Positions 47,196 to 56,535 of a DNA stretch of 64,000 bases are shown piece after piece. Location of the stretch: the NCBI RefSeq assembly GCF_001886955.1, contig NZ_CP016804.1, positions 1,674,001 through 1,738,000 of the forward strand, written 5' to 3'. The notes beneath the pieces were generated by a model. The model had not been told where the DNA came from, did no database searches, and was given only the letters and a program-made list of their open reading frames with translations. This DNA is from Halodesulfurarchaeum formicicum (GTDB taxonomy: Archaea > Halobacteriota > Halobacteria > Halobacteriales > Halobacteriaceae). Position 1 is the first letter of the stretch, and each line of letters opens with the position of its first letter. Position numbers and translations under genes: made by a program.

Positions 47196-49118
47196 ATGGA
47201 GCGTGATCTAACGGTCTCGTTTGGCCCCTGGGACGTCGATGTTGAGGCCGCGACCGGCGAGACGATTCTGGACGCGGCGGAACGAGGGAACGTCGGTATC
47301 GAGGCACTCTGTGGCGGCAACGGCCTCTGTGGCACCTGCATGGTCCAGGTCGAAGACACGACTGCCGTCTCGCCAGTCGATGCCGACGAGCGGAACCTGC
47401 TCGACGCCGACCAGCTAGAGGCCGGCTATCGGCTGGGGTGTCGGGCCGAGGTGACCGAGGACGTCTCGGTGTTCGTCCCCGCGTCCTCGCGCAGTGAAGG
47501 GGAGATCGTGATGACCGAAGGACGGGAGATCGACTTCGAGCACGCGCCGGCGATCCGTCGCTATCAGCTCGAATTCCCGGCCCCAACCCTGGAGGATACG
47601 CTCCCGGACCGCGAGCGAGTGCTTGGGGCCCTGGAATCCGAGTACGGAGTCAGGGCCGACTCGATCGACCGGCTCGCACTGACGACACTCCCGACGGCAA
47701 TCCGCGAGGGAGAGACCGACGACGGCGACCTGCGGACGACCGCGACGGTCTTCGAGGAGTCCGAGGTGCTGGGGATCGACCCCGGTCGGGTCGGACCCGC
47801 GTACGGCCTCGCGATCGACATCGGAACGACCACGCTGGCGATCTACCTCCTGAACCTGCAGACCGGGGAGGTAGCCGCCGTCAGCTCCAAGATCAACCCC
47901 CAGAGCAGCCATGGCGGCGACATCATCAGCCGGGTGCAACACAGCACGCGATCGCCGGAAGGAAAGACCGAGCTCCAGGACGAGATCGTCGCCGGGATCA
48001 ACGACAGCGTCGAGGAGGTCGTCGCCGAGGCGGGGATCGAACCGGCCGAGATCTACGAGGCCGTCTTCGTGGGCAACACGGCGATGCATCACCTCTTCCT
48101 GGGCATCGACGCGGGCCCCGTCGCGGCCAATCCCTACGTCCCGGCCAACCAGGCCATCCTTCGAACGAAAGCCCGGGAACTAAAGCTCGACACGAACCCC
48201 GCTGCAATGGTGTCCTGGCTGCCCATCATCGGTGGCTGGGTCGGGCCGGACTTCGTCGCGGACCTCCTGGTCTCCGGCGTGCTCGACAGCGACGAGACCG
48301 CCATCGTGATCGACATCGGGACGAACGGCGAGATCGCCGTCTCGGGGCCCGAAGAGACCTACGTGGCGTCCGCACCGGCGGGCCCGGCACTCGAAGGAGC
48401 CGAGATCGCCCACGGCGTGCGGGCGAAACCGGGAGCCATCCAGGCAATCACGCTGGATCCCGATACCTGGGAGCCCGAACTCGATATCATCGAGGACAAG
48501 ACCCCGATCGGGATCTGTGGGTCGGGAATCATCGACATCGTCGCCCAGCTGTTCCTCGTCGGGGCGATCAATCGCCGCGGGCGACTGGTTGACCCCGAAG
48601 ACGGACACGGTCGGGTCCGGGACACCGAGGACGGGAGTCGAGAGTTTGTCCTCGTTGACACCGACGAAGCGGACATCGAGGAGGCCATCGTGGTCTCCCA
48701 GTCGGACATTCGAGACATCCAGAACGCGAAGGCCGCGATCCAGACCGGCATCTCGGTCCTGCTCTCGGAGGCGGGCTTCGAGACGGTCGACAAACTGATC
48801 ATGGCCGGCGGGTTCGGGAACTACATCGATCCGGAGTCCGCGAAGCTGCTGGGGCTGTACCCCGAAGTCGGGGCCGAGGACGTGGAGTTCCTGGGCAACG
48901 CGGCGGGATACGGCGCGATGTACGCACTGCTCAACGACGACGCGAAGGCCGAAGCCGAGCGAATCGTCGAGGAAGTTTCCTACGTCGAACTGGCGGCCTG
49001 GGACGGCTTCCACGACGCCTTCGCCCAGTCGATGTATCTCCCACACCGGGACTTCGATCGGTATCCATGGGTCAAAGAACGGGTCGAGGCCACCCGTGGG
49101 GCCGACGACGAGTTGTGA
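47196..49118 (+). CDS. Reductive activator of corrinoid proteins (RACo / RamA-like)
   Basis: A 640-residue protein matching RACo. The N-terminal [2Fe-2S] domain has Cys39, Cys45, Cys48 (CGGNGLCGTC) and Cys82. A linker region follows, and an ASKHA-type ATPase domain from about residue 205 (LAIDIGTTTLAIYLL, later VIDIGTNGEIAVSG and IMAGGFGNYIDPES). RACo re-reduces Co(II) to Co(I) in corrinoid methyltransferases, using ATP. This is the plant-type ferredoxin form with DUF4445, not the [4Fe-4S] RamA of methanogens. It directly precedes UroD-like and corrinoid-protein genes. ATG 47196 is the natural start; a frame to 47091 adds unconserved residues. Confidence 0.92.
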   Translation: MERDLTVSFGPWDVDVEAATGETILDAAERGNVGIEALCGGNGLCGTCMVQVEDTTAVSPVDADERNLLDADQLEAGYRLGCRAEVTEDVSVFVPASSRSEGEIVMTEGREIDFEHAPAIRRYQLEFPAPTLEDTLPDRERVLGALESEYGVRADSIDRLALTTLPTAIREGETDDGDLRTTATVFEESEVLGIDPGRVGPAYGLAIDIGTTTLAIYLLNLQTGEVAAVSSKINPQSSHGGDIISRVQHSTRSPEGKTELQDEIVAGINDSVEEVVAEAGIEPAEIYEAVFVGNTAMHHLFLGIDAGPVAANPYVPANQAILRTKARELKLDTNPAAMVSWLPIIGGWVGPDFVADLLVSGVLDSDETAIVIDIGTNGEIAVSGPEETYVASAPAGPALEGAEIAHGVRAKPGAIQAITLDPDTWEPELDIIEDKTPIGICGSGIIDIVAQLFLVGAINRRGRLVDPEDGHGRVRDTEDGSREFVLVDTDEADIEEAIVVSQSDIRDIQNAKAAIQTGISVLLSEAGFETVDKLIMAGGFGNYIDPESAKLLGLYPEVGAEDVEFLGNAAGYGAMYALLNDDAKAEAERIVEEVSYVELAAWDGFHDAFAQSMYLPHRDFDRYPWVKERVEATRGADDEL

Positions 49119-49127
49119 GATCACTAC

Positions 49128-49140
49128 AAAATTATAAGTA
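49128..49140 (+). promoter_or_regulatory. TATA-like box before the first UroD-like gene
   Basis: AAAATTATAAGTA lies just after the RACo stop and about 105 bases before ATG 49243. A leader of roughly 75-80 bases would follow. The box suggests that the methyltransferase-like gene can be expressed independently of RACo. Confidence 0.4.
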
Positions 49141-49242
49141 CGTTTCAATCGAACATCTTCGTGGGAGAATGGACCCAATCGCCCAGTCATTGCCGGCGAT
49201 TGGCCACTGACCGAACGACGAACCACCCACCAAAACCAATAC

Positions 49243-50538
49243 ATGACAGACGAAATGGACGTATCCCTCGAGAACTGGGAACAGGGCGTTGGCATCGACT
49301 TCGTGGACGAGGAGGCACGCGAGGCCTATCAGAAGCGGGCCGGACGGATCGCAACCGCGATTCGTGGCGGCACCCCCGATCAGATCCCGACCGTGCTGAG
49401 CGCGACCTTTTACCCCGTCTTCCACGCCGGTATCACCCCCGAGACCGCGATGAACGACGCGGAAGCGCTGGGTGACGCCTTCGAGCAGACGATCACGGAC
49501 CTCGAACCTGACGGCCAGCAGACCACCGCGACCCTGCTGCCCTCGGCGAAGATGCTGGACATGCTCGATTACAAGCTCTACGCCTGGCCGGGCGACGGCG
49601 CCTCACCCACGACGGGGTACCAGGCCCTGGAAGACGACTACATGGGGCCGGACCAGTACGAGCACTTCATTCAGGACCCGACTGACTTCTGGCTCCGGGA
49701 GTACATCCCGGAGATCGTCGGCGAGCTGGAGGGGTTCCGCCAGCTCCCGAAGTTCACCGACCTCGTCGAGATCCCGAACATCCACCTCATGGCGCTGTCC
49801 TTCGGGCTCCCGGAGGTCCAGGAGTCCCTGGAGACCCTGATGGAGGCCGGCGAGGAGGCGCTCCGCTGGCACGAGACCGTCGAGGGGCGGGCCATGGGTC
49901 TGGTCGAGCAGGGATATCCCCGATCCTTCGGCGGGTTCGCCAAGGCCCCATACGACGTGATCGCTGACACGCTCCGTGGGACCCACGGCGCGTCCATGGA
50001 CCTCAAGCGAAATCCGGACGAACTGCTCGAAGCGACCGAATCGCTCATCCCGAAGATGATCGACATGGGCATTCGGTCGGCACAGGCTTCGGCCAACCCG
50101 CTGGTTTTCATGCCCCTGCACAAGGGCGCTGACGGGTTCATGTCCGCCGAGGAGTTCGAGGAGTTCTACTGGGGCCCGCTCCGGGAAGTCATGGAGGGAC
50201 TCCTCGACGCCGGACTCGTCCCGTGGCTGTTCGCCGAGGGTGGCTACAACTCCCGGCTCGACGTGATCGCCGACCAGCCCGAGGGCAATATCGTCTGGCA
50301 GTTCGACCAGACCGACATGGTCGACGCCAAAGAGACACTCGGCGATCAGGTCACCATCGCCGGCAACGTTCACAGCTCCCTTTTGAACACCCAGACCCCG
50401 GAAGAGGTCACGGAGTACTGTGAGCAGCTCATCGATGACGTGGGCCCGGACGGATTCATCCTCGCCCCGGGGGTCGCCCTCGACGAGGCCGAACCGGCGA
50501 ACGTCAAGGCGATGATCGACGCGCCGAAGAACCGGTAA
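49243..50538 (+). CDS. UroD-fold methyltransferase-like protein 1
   Basis: A 431-residue protein of the uroporphyrinogen-decarboxylase fold family that includes MtaA, MtbA and CmuA. These TIM-barrel proteins move methyl groups between a donor and a corrinoid protein. Visible parts are RAGRIATAIRGGTPDQIPTV near 30-50, FTDLVEIPNIHLMALSFGLP in the middle, FMPLHKGADGFMS (His293), WLFAEGGYNSRLDVIADQPE, and the C-terminal VTIAGNVHSSLLNTQTPEEV. Where MtaA-type enzymes bind zinc through His-x-Cys and a distant Cys, this protein has HKG and only one cysteine (in EYCEQL, near residue 387). True UroD activity is unlikely, because no haem pathway is nearby. It is followed by a corrinoid-protein gene 180 bases away. 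The substrate is unknown. Confidence 0.82.
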   Translation: MTDEMDVSLENWEQGVGIDFVDEEAREAYQKRAGRIATAIRGGTPDQIPTVLSATFYPVFHAGITPETAMNDAEALGDAFEQTITDLEPDGQQTTATLLPSAKMLDMLDYKLYAWPGDGASPTTGYQALEDDYMGPDQYEHFIQDPTDFWLREYIPEIVGELEGFRQLPKFTDLVEIPNIHLMALSFGLPEVQESLETLMEAGEEALRWHETVEGRAMGLVEQGYPRSFGGFAKAPYDVIADTLRGTHGASMDLKRNPDELLEATESLIPKMIDMGIRSAQASANPLVFMPLHKGADGFMSAEEFEEFYWGPLREVMEGLLDAGLVPWLFAEGGYNSRLDVIADQPEGNIVWQFDQTDMVDAKETLGDQVTIAGNVHSSLLNTQTPEEVTEYCEQLIDDVGPDGFILAPGVALDEAEPANVKAMIDAPKNR

Positions 50539-50675
50539 GAACCGACGTTCCTTTTTGCGGTCGAGCTTTCGGAATGTGCCGGTGACGGGTGTCGGCCGCT
50601 GTGCCAGTTCGGTGCAATTGTGTTTGTACAAGTGAAACTGCTGTTTTTGGGAGTGTGCGCGCCTCAAACCCCCAA

Positions 50676-50685
50676 AACTATAAAT
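50676..50685 (+). promoter_or_regulatory. TATA-like box of corrinoid protein gene 1
   Basis: AACTATAAAT lies 34-43 bases before ATG 50719, giving a very short leader. Because it is the best TATA match in the island, the corrinoid protein and the overlapping methyltransferase-like gene behind it may be highly expressed as a separate unit. Confidence 0.5.
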
Positions 50686-50718
50686 CCAATGCAGTTGATT
50701 ATTTCACTTGCATTACTA

Positions 50719-51387
50719 ATGTCAGACGAATTCGTACAAGCACTGGCGGACCTCGAAGAGGAACGAGCAATCGAGATGGCCAAAGAGCGGTTGGATGCTG
50801 GCGAGGATCCGATGGCCGTTCTGGACGACCTGAAGAAGGGGATGGCCATCGTCGGCGATCGATACGACGCCGAGGAGTATTTCATCCCCGACCTGATGTA
50901 TGCCGGGGACATTATCGATCAGATCTCCGATCTGCTCCAGGAAGAGATGGAGATGGAGGAAGGTGAAAAGCTCGGGACCATCGTTCTGGGTACCGTCAAG
51001 GACGACATCCACGACATCGGCAAGGATCTGGTCTTCTTCATGTTCGACCTCAACGGCTTCGACGTGGTCGATCTCGGCGTGGACGTGCCGCCCGAGAAAT
51101 TCGTCGAGGCCGTCGAGGAGAACGATCCCGATATCATCGCACTCAGTGGCTTTCTCACGGCCGCCTTCGACTCCATGAAGGAGACCGTCGAGGCGCTGGA
51201 GGAAGCCGGGCTGGTCGAGCCGTTCAACGAGGACGGACTTCGTGACGGCACCAAGATCATGATCGGTGGCGGGCAGATCACGGCCGACGTGCGAAACTAC
51301 GTTCGTGCAGATGGCTTCGAAACTGACGCTCCCAGCGGAGTTCGCCTGGCCAAGGAGTGGCTCAAGACGGTGGAGGCCGCACAATGA
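50719..51387 (+). CDS. Corrinoid protein 1 (MtaC/MtbC-like cobalamin carrier)
   Basis: A 222-residue methyl carrier. The N-terminal helical cap (about 1-85) resembles the methionine-synthase cap region, and the B12-binding Rossmann domain follows. His98 in DDIHDIGKDL is the lower axial ligand of cobalt. LDLGVDVP-type DLGVDVPPEKFVEAVEEN and ALSGFLTAAFDSMKETVE, then IMIGGGQITADVRNYVRADG, complete the domain. The family carries Co(I)/methyl-Co(III) cobamide. ATG 50719 is chosen; the longer frame from 50620 begins in the upstream region. Its stop overlaps the start of the second UroD-like gene (ATGA), so the two proteins are likely partners. About 90% identical by eye to the protein at 57.6 kb. 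Confidence 0.92.
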   Translation: MSDEFVQALADLEEERAIEMAKERLDAGEDPMAVLDDLKKGMAIVGDRYDAEEYFIPDLMYAGDIIDQISDLLQEEMEMEEGEKLGTIVLGTVKDDIHDIGKDLVFFMFDLNGFDVVDLGVDVPPEKFVEAVEENDPDIIALSGFLTAAFDSMKETVEALEEAGLVEPFNEDGLRDGTKIMIGGGQITADVRNYVRADGFETDAPSGVRLAKEWLKTVEAAQ

Positions 51388-52685
51388 GCGACGAGCCGGC
51401 AGGGCCGACCCTGGAGACGTGGCAGCGAGGGGATGGAATCGACTTTGCCGACGAGGACGCGAAGGCGGACTACCAGCGGCGAGCGAAGCGCATGGTCGAT
51501 GCGCTCCGCGGCGCTGATCCGGACCGGGTCCCGGTCAACCTGCTCTCGACGTTCTACCCGGTCTTCCACGCCGGGTACACGCCCGAGGAGGCGATGTACG
51601 AGGGCGAAAAATTGCGCGATTCGCTCCTGACGTTCGTCGACGACCTGGAGCCGGACCTGTTTCCCTGGGCCGCCTCGCTGATCCCATCAGCGACGGCCCT
51701 GGAGATCGTCGATTACCAGGGCTTTGACTGGCCGGGGGACGGTTCCTCGCCGGAGACGGTCTACCAGGCGCGCGAGCGGGAGTACATGGGCGTCGAGGAC
51801 TACGAGGCCTTTTTCACGGATCCGAGTGACTTCTTCATCCGACAGTACCTGCCCGAAGTCTTCGGCGAGTTGGACGGCATGGCTCACTTCCCACAGTTCT
51901 CGAATCTGACCGCCGGGATCGCCGGGGTCCATCCGTACCTGCTGCCCTTCGGCATGCCGCCCATGCGAGAAACGCTGCAGAACCTCCTCGACGCTGGCGA
52001 GGAAGCGATGCGGTGGCAACAGCTCATCGGCGGGACCGTCGAGGAGATCGTCGGCGCGGGCTACCCCCAGTCCGTCGGCGGGATCACCCTCGCGCCCTAC
52101 GACATGCTCGGTGACATGGTGCGGGGAACCCACGCGATCATGATGGACCTCAAGCGCCGACCGGAGACGCTCCTGGAGGCTGTCGACCGGCTGGTACCCA
52201 TCGCCATCGAGATGGGAATCACCTCCGCGCACGTGAACAACAACCCCTTCGTCTTCATCCCGCTGCACAAGGGCGCGGACGGGTTCATGTCCGGCGAGGA
52301 GTTCGAGACGTTCTACTGGCCACAGCTCCGTCAGGTGATCGAGGCACTGACCGAGGCGGATCTCGTGCCCTGGCTGTTCGCCGAGGGGCGATACACGTCC
52401 CGGCTGGAGACGATCAGTGACCTCCCCGAGGGCGAGATGATCTGGCACTTCCAGGACACGGACCTCGAACTGGTCCGAGAGACACTCCCCGAGTCCGTCA
52501 CCATCGCGGGCGACGTCTCGACGGGCCTCCTGAACACCAGGGAGCCCGAAGCAGTCACCGAGTACAGCCAGGACCTGATCGAGCGAATGGGCCGAAACCG
52601 ATTCGTCCTCTCACCGGGCGTGGGGCTCGACGAGGCAAAGCCGGCAAACGTCAAGGCGATGATGGACGCGCCGAAGAACCGGTAG
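51384..52685 (+). CDS. UroD-fold methyltransferase-like protein 2, cysteine-free
   Basis: A 433-residue paralogue of protein 1. It shares FYPVFHAGYTPEEAMYEGEK near 57, the FIPLHKGADGFMSGEEFETF segment (His295), PWLFAEGRYTSRLETISDLP and VTIAGDVSTGLLNTREPEAV. I find no cysteine in the whole sequence, which excludes the zinc-thiolate site of MtaA-like enzymes. His295, neighbouring acidic residues and aromatics may form a site suited to a charged methyl donor. The start overlaps the corrinoid gene by 4 bases. The pair is the tightest coupling in the island and marks protein 2 as the partner of corrinoid protein 1. Substrate unknown. Confidence 0.82.
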   Translation: MSDEPAGPTLETWQRGDGIDFADEDAKADYQRRAKRMVDALRGADPDRVPVNLLSTFYPVFHAGYTPEEAMYEGEKLRDSLLTFVDDLEPDLFPWAASLIPSATALEIVDYQGFDWPGDGSSPETVYQAREREYMGVEDYEAFFTDPSDFFIRQYLPEVFGELDGMAHFPQFSNLTAGIAGVHPYLLPFGMPPMRETLQNLLDAGEEAMRWQQLIGGTVEEIVGAGYPQSVGGITLAPYDMLGDMVRGTHAIMMDLKRRPETLLEAVDRLVPIAIEMGITSAHVNNNPFVFIPLHKGADGFMSGEEFETFYWPQLRQVIEALTEADLVPWLFAEGRYTSRLETISDLPEGEMIWHFQDTDLELVRETLPESVTIAGDVSTGLLNTREPEAVTEYSQDLIERMGRNRFVLSPGVGLDEAKPANVKAMMDAPKNR

Positions 52686-52737
52686 GCCGTTTCGAACTGG
52701 GGAATCCTTTTTAGCTGCCCGAACGCGTAGGTGGTGT

Positions 52738-53406
52738 ATGTCAATCGGCGAGCCCGTCGTGTTGCGGGACATCTCCGTCGAACTCGACCTCGAACAGCTC
52801 GAGACACAGCCGCCCTTCGCCCAGTGGCTCGCCGCGAAATCGGGCGCCGCCACTCGAACGCGAATCGAGACGTTGCGCGAGGAGGTCGTCGCCTCGATCG
52901 ACCCACGAGGATTGTACCTGATCGAGCCGACCCAGGAATCGGTGATCGAGCGATACGACCCGCCGGCGGAACTCGTTTCGGGCAGTCACCTCGTAACCGG
53001 CGTGGTGACCCTCGGCGAGGATCCCGTGGCGACGAACGAACTGTCCCGGTTCGACGCGCTCCTCTGGGACGCACTGGAAAACGCCGCGCTCCAGGATGTC
53101 AGGGAGGCGATGCTCGAAGCGATCCGGGCCGAGACCGACGAGCGGGGCTGGAACACGACTCGGGTGTACGCCCCGGGCACGAAAGACGACGGCTGGCCGC
53201 TGGAGCGCCGGGAGTACGTCTTCGAGGCCCTCCCGACCGAGGAGATCGACTGTACGCTCCAGGGGACCTACACCGAACCGCGAAAGACCCTGACGTTCAC
53301 CATCGGCGTCGGCCCCGACATCGAGCAGGCGGAGTTTCTGCTCTCCTGTGCGGACTGTGAGATTCTGGCCGAATGCCCCTACGCCGGGGCGAAGACGATG
53401 GCCTGA
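52738..53406 (+). CDS. Protein resembling the methionine-synthase activation domain
   Basis: A 222-residue protein. Its centre, VYAPGTKDDGWPLERREYVF (about 141-160), resembles the conserved PGY-WPL-Q region of vitamin B12-dependent methionine synthase activation domains, and its end LLSCADCEILAECPYAG has Cys204, Cys207 and Cys213 like the C-terminal CxxC-x-CP pattern of stand-alone activation-domain proteins. Such proteins are found beside corrinoid methyltransferases and may assist reductive reactivation. The N-terminal 100 residues look divergent. ATG 52738 lies 52 bases after methyltransferase-like protein 2. The call is from motifs and context, so moderate. Confidence 0.6.
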   Translation: MSIGEPVVLRDISVELDLEQLETQPPFAQWLAAKSGAATRTRIETLREEVVASIDPRGLYLIEPTQESVIERYDPPAELVSGSHLVTGVVTLGEDPVATNELSRFDALLWDALENAALQDVREAMLEAIRAETDERGWNTTRVYAPGTKDDGWPLERREYVFEALPTEEIDCTLQGTYTEPRKTLTFTIGVGPDIEQAEFLLSCADCEILAECPYAGAKTMA

Positions 53407-53418
53407 GAAAGAAGGAGT

Positions 53419-54918
53419 CTAGTCGTGGAAGACCCGGTCGAAGACGTCGAAGTTCTGGTCGACGATCTCCTTCGAGGGTGGGCTGGTCAGCAGTGAGACG
53501 ACAACCACGAGTGCACTCGCGAGCAGCAGCGACGGCGCGGAGTAGTGGAAGCCGAAGGTCGTCCAGGCCGGGAGGACCTCGAAGGCCCAGAGCGCGACGA
53601 TCGGGGTCGTGATCACGACGGAAGCCACCACACCCGTGCTCGTCGTCCCCTTCCAGTAGAGAGCGGCGAAGTAGGATGGCACCAGCGTCGCAAAGCCGGT
53701 GAACGCGAACACGCCGACCGCCAGGATCGTGTCCGGACGGGCGAGCACGAGCAGGTACGTGACCAGGGCCACCACCAGGATGAAGAACTTGCTGAAGCGG
53801 TTCTCCCACTGCGTGGAGAGCTCATAGCCCTGCATCTTGGCGATCGGCTTGATGATGTCATCGGAGAACATCGAGGACGTCGCCAGGAGCATGCCGTCCC
53901 AGGAGGTCATGATCGCGGCGAAGATCCCAGCGGCGATCAGGCCGACCATCCAGGTCGGGGCGTACATCTCCGCCAGTGCCGGCAGAATCCGGTCCACGGC
54001 GGTGCCCTCCAGTCCGGGGAGTGCGATACTGCCCCAGACCCCAAGCGAGATGGTCATGAAGAAGAGGACGCCGACCAGCACGGGGTAGATGTAGGTGTTG
54101 CGCTTGATCGTCTTCGGGCTGTCCGCGGACATGTTCTTGACCAGCACGTGAGCGATGACGCCGTTAGACATCCCCGTCGCGATCAGGCTGAACGGGATCC
54201 AGACCTTGGGGTCCTGGACCGCCGCGCCGCCGAGCGAGATCATCTGTGGGGAGAGCTGATCGAGGATGGCCTGGCCACCACCGAGTGCGTTGTAGACGAT
54301 ATACATCATCGGGACCAGCACCGCGAGCATGAGCGCCCCCTGGAAGATGTTCGTCCAGGCGCTGCCCCGCTGCCCGCCGGCGTAAGCCACCCAAGTCGTG
54401 ATGAACAGGATGATCAACGCGCCGAGCCAGTAGGGGATGAACCCGTCGGTCACGACTTCGAAGATGATCCCGGCCCCGATGCCACCGATCACGATGTACT
54501 GGATCTCGTAGATGATCTGGGCGATCGAGATGACAAAACGCGGCATGTAGGACTCGAATCGGTCACCGAAGAAGTGCACCGGCGTGACGTGATCGAACGC
54601 TTCGGCGAGCAGCCAGACGCGATAGCCGATCACGAAGAAGGCCGCCGCGGCCATGAACTGGGCCATTCCAACGATGTACCCGTACGCGGAGTACCCGAGT
54701 CCGTAGGCGGCTCCCGGAGCCCCCATCATCCCGAAAGCGGTTACCTGGGTCCCGAAAATCCCCATCGCCGTGGCCACGAGCCCCAGACTTCGCGAGGCGG
54801 TGAACAGGTCACCGACGTCCGATTCGAGGACTCGCCAGGCGAGATACCCGATGAGAAGCGTCCCGGCCAGGTAGGCCGCGATGATGGCGAGAATCAGGAC
54901 GGTGTCGGATTCGACCAT
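53419..54918 (-). CDS. Sodium:solute symporter family (SSS) transporter
   Basis: A 499-residue integral membrane protein of the SSS/PanF type with about 13 helices. The first helix is ILAIIAAYLAGTLLIGYLAW, followed by DVGDLFTASRSLGLVATAMG, the conserved re-entrant stretch FGTQVTAFGMMGAPGAAYGLG (two parts), and sodium-site-like region GLIAAGIFAAIMTSWDGMLL with TSSMFSDDI. SSS members import sugars, amino acids, pantothenate, choline-like or organic-acid solutes with Na+. The pairing with a small two-helix protein upstream is typical for one subgroup. It is convergent with the activation-domain-like gene and is a likely importer of the methylated substrate. Confidence 0.85.
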   Translation of the reverse strand: MVESDTVLILAIIAAYLAGTLLIGYLAWRVLESDVGDLFTASRSLGLVATAMGIFGTQVTAFGMMGAPGAAYGLGYSAYGYIVGMAQFMAAAAFFVIGYRVWLLAEAFDHVTPVHFFGDRFESYMPRFVISIAQIIYEIQYIVIGGIGAGIIFEVVTDGFIPYWLGALIILFITTWVAYAGGQRGSAWTNIFQGALMLAVLVPMMYIVYNALGGGQAILDQLSPQMISLGGAAVQDPKVWIPFSLIATGMSNGVIAHVLVKNMSADSPKTIKRNTYIYPVLVGVLFFMTISLGVWGSIALPGLEGTAVDRILPALAEMYAPTWMVGLIAAGIFAAIMTSWDGMLLATSSMFSDDIIKPIAKMQGYELSTQWENRFSKFFILVVALVTYLLVLARPDTILAVGVFAFTGFATLVPSYFAALYWKGTTSTGVVASVVITTPIVALWAFEVLPAWTTFGFHYSAPSLLLASALVVVVSLLTSPPSKEIVDQNFDVFDRVFHD

Positions 54919-54921
54919 TCC

Positions 54922-55155
54922 TCAATCCTCACCTCCCGACTTCGGCATCGGCCAGGCGAACCGGCCGATCAGGTAGTTCAGGACCGGGAACAGGAAGGTG
55001 ACGAACGCGAACCGGTAGAGGAACTCCTGTGTCCAGGCCAGATACGTGAACTGTTCGGCCCCCCAGTTCCAGAAGTCATAGTGGAGTATCGTGACAATGA
55101 TCACCAGGACGAAAACGAACGCCAGTGACCCATTCGTGCTTTTGGTGTTGACCAT
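54922..55155 (-). CDS. Small two-helix membrane protein, partner of the SSS transporter
   Basis: A 77-residue protein with two membrane segments, SLAFVFVLVIIVTILHY and YRFAFVTFLFPVLNYLIGRF. Small proteins of this type (DUF3311/YhdT-like) precede many SSS transporters. Its stop is 3 bases before the SSS start, so the two are cotranscribed and may form a complex. ATG 55155 is chosen because the frame upstream enters the promoter region shared with the MFS gene and has no coding character. Confidence 0.75.
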   Translation of the reverse strand: MVNTKSTNGSLAFVFVLVIIVTILHYDFWNWGAEQFTYLAWTQEFLYRFAFVTFLFPVLNYLIGRFAWPMPKSGGED

Positions 55156-55310
55156 GACGTGATTGGCAAACCTCCTGGGTACCAGTTTGAAACCACCCAT
55201 CTTAATTGTTGGTACCGATTCCCACGTGACCGAGCCCGAGTCCAGGCAACTGTCGCCGCCGAGTGGAGTGCAAAACTCCTTAAACGGGGCCGTGCCATGT
55301 TCCGACGACG

Positions 55311-56507
55311 ATGACAGACGCCCCATCTCAGAGACGGTGGGCAGTCCTGGCTATCGCCTGGGCCGCCTTCTTCAGCATCGCGATGAGCTGGTATACGATG
55401 CCGACCCTTCAGCCCCAGCTCCTGGAGAGCTACGGCCTGAGTCCACAGCAGTTCCGGACCGCACTCACCATTCCGTTTCTCGTGGCCGGGCTCCTGTCGA
55501 TTCCCGGTGGGATGCTCGCGGACCGGTTGGGGATCAAGCGGGCGGCCTCGATGGGGATCGCGATTGCGGCCGTGGGCTTTCTGCTCCGATCGCTGGGCGG
55601 CGGGTTCGGACTCCTGCTCGTTGCGATGATCACCATCGGCGTCGGCCTCGGGATGGTGATGCCGAACCTGCCGAAACTGGTCAACGTCTGGTTCCCGCCC
55701 GAGGAGACCGGGCTCGCGACCGGCATCTACAACACCGGGATGATGGCCGGGCTCTCGACCGGACTCGTCATCGCCCCCTCCCTTCCGTCCTGGCGGACCG
55801 GCAACCTGGTCTTCGCCGGGGTCGTCCTGGCGCTGGCGCTTGCCTTCTACCTGATCGTCGAGGACGCCCCGCCCGGGAAATCGCTCCCGCCGGCGAACCT
55901 CTTCGAGGGCATTCAGCGGGCAGTCAGAAGTAAAAACGCCTGGATCGCTGCCATCGCGGTCTTCGCGGGCTTCAGCGGAATGGTCGCGATCCAGGGAGAG
56001 TTTCCGGTGGCGCTCAACGAGGTGTACGGCATCGAACAGGCGACCGGCGGCCAGATCGCCTCGATGATTACCTACGCCGGGGTCTTCGGTTCGCTCTCGA
56101 TTCCGACCATCGCGAATCGACTCGATCGACGGAAGGCGGCGCTTGTCATCGCCGCGGTCGGGTTCGGGGTCGTCGAGTTCCCCGTCTGGTTGACCGGTAA
56201 CACCAGCGTGTTGTTCGTCGGGACGGCCGTCGCGGGCTACCTGGCCGGCGGGGCCCTGCCGATCATCATGGAGGTACCAGCCTGGCTTCCCAGAGTAGCG
56301 AACGATCCCGTCGAGACCCAGCACGTCGGTGGCGCCTCGGGACTCATGACGGCGATGATGAACATCGGCGGGTTCGTTGGCCTCCCGCTCATCATCGGCC
56401 CGACGATCGGAGCCTACGGCTACACCGTCGGCTTTGGCGTCGCCATGTTCATCTTCGCGTTCCAGGGGCTCGGCGTGTTCCTCTCGATGCCGGACGTGGC
56501 CACGTGA
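55311..56507 (+). CDS. Major facilitator superfamily transporter 1
   Basis: A 398-residue MFS protein with 12 helices. The family loop is DRLGIKRAASMG (about 65-76) between helices 2 and 3, with helix 4 GVGLGMVMPNLPKLVNVWFP. The central loop is short and helix 7 begins near residue 215 (NAWIAAIAVFAGFSG). It resembles nitrate/nitrite- or CynX-like exporters and importers, so a small anion is one option, and a substrate or product of the methyl pathway another. It is divergent from the SSS unit, with about 155 bases between starts, and convergent with the pterin-binding gene. Confidence 0.8.
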   Translation: MTDAPSQRRWAVLAIAWAAFFSIAMSWYTMPTLQPQLLESYGLSPQQFRTALTIPFLVAGLLSIPGGMLADRLGIKRAASMGIAIAAVGFLLRSLGGGFGLLLVAMITIGVGLGMVMPNLPKLVNVWFPPEETGLATGIYNTGMMAGLSTGLVIAPSLPSWRTGNLVFAGVVLALALAFYLIVEDAPPGKSLPPANLFEGIQRAVRSKNAWIAAIAVFAGFSGMVAIQGEFPVALNEVYGIEQATGGQIASMITYAGVFGSLSIPTIANRLDRRKAALVIAAVGFGVVEFPVWLTGNTSVLFVGTAVAGYLAGGALPIIMEVPAWLPRVANDPVETQHVGGASGLMTAMMNIGGFVGLPLIIGPTIGAYGYTVGFGVAMFIFAFQGLGVFLSMPDVAT

Positions 56508-56535
56508 GTCGGCAGGAAAAATTCGCTGCGGGGCG

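Noticed and set aside
49243-50538. True uroporphyrinogen decarboxylase for haem synthesis
   Set aside because: The neighbours are corrinoid proteins, RACo and a pterin enzyme, and three paralogues occur together; no haem gene is adjacent.
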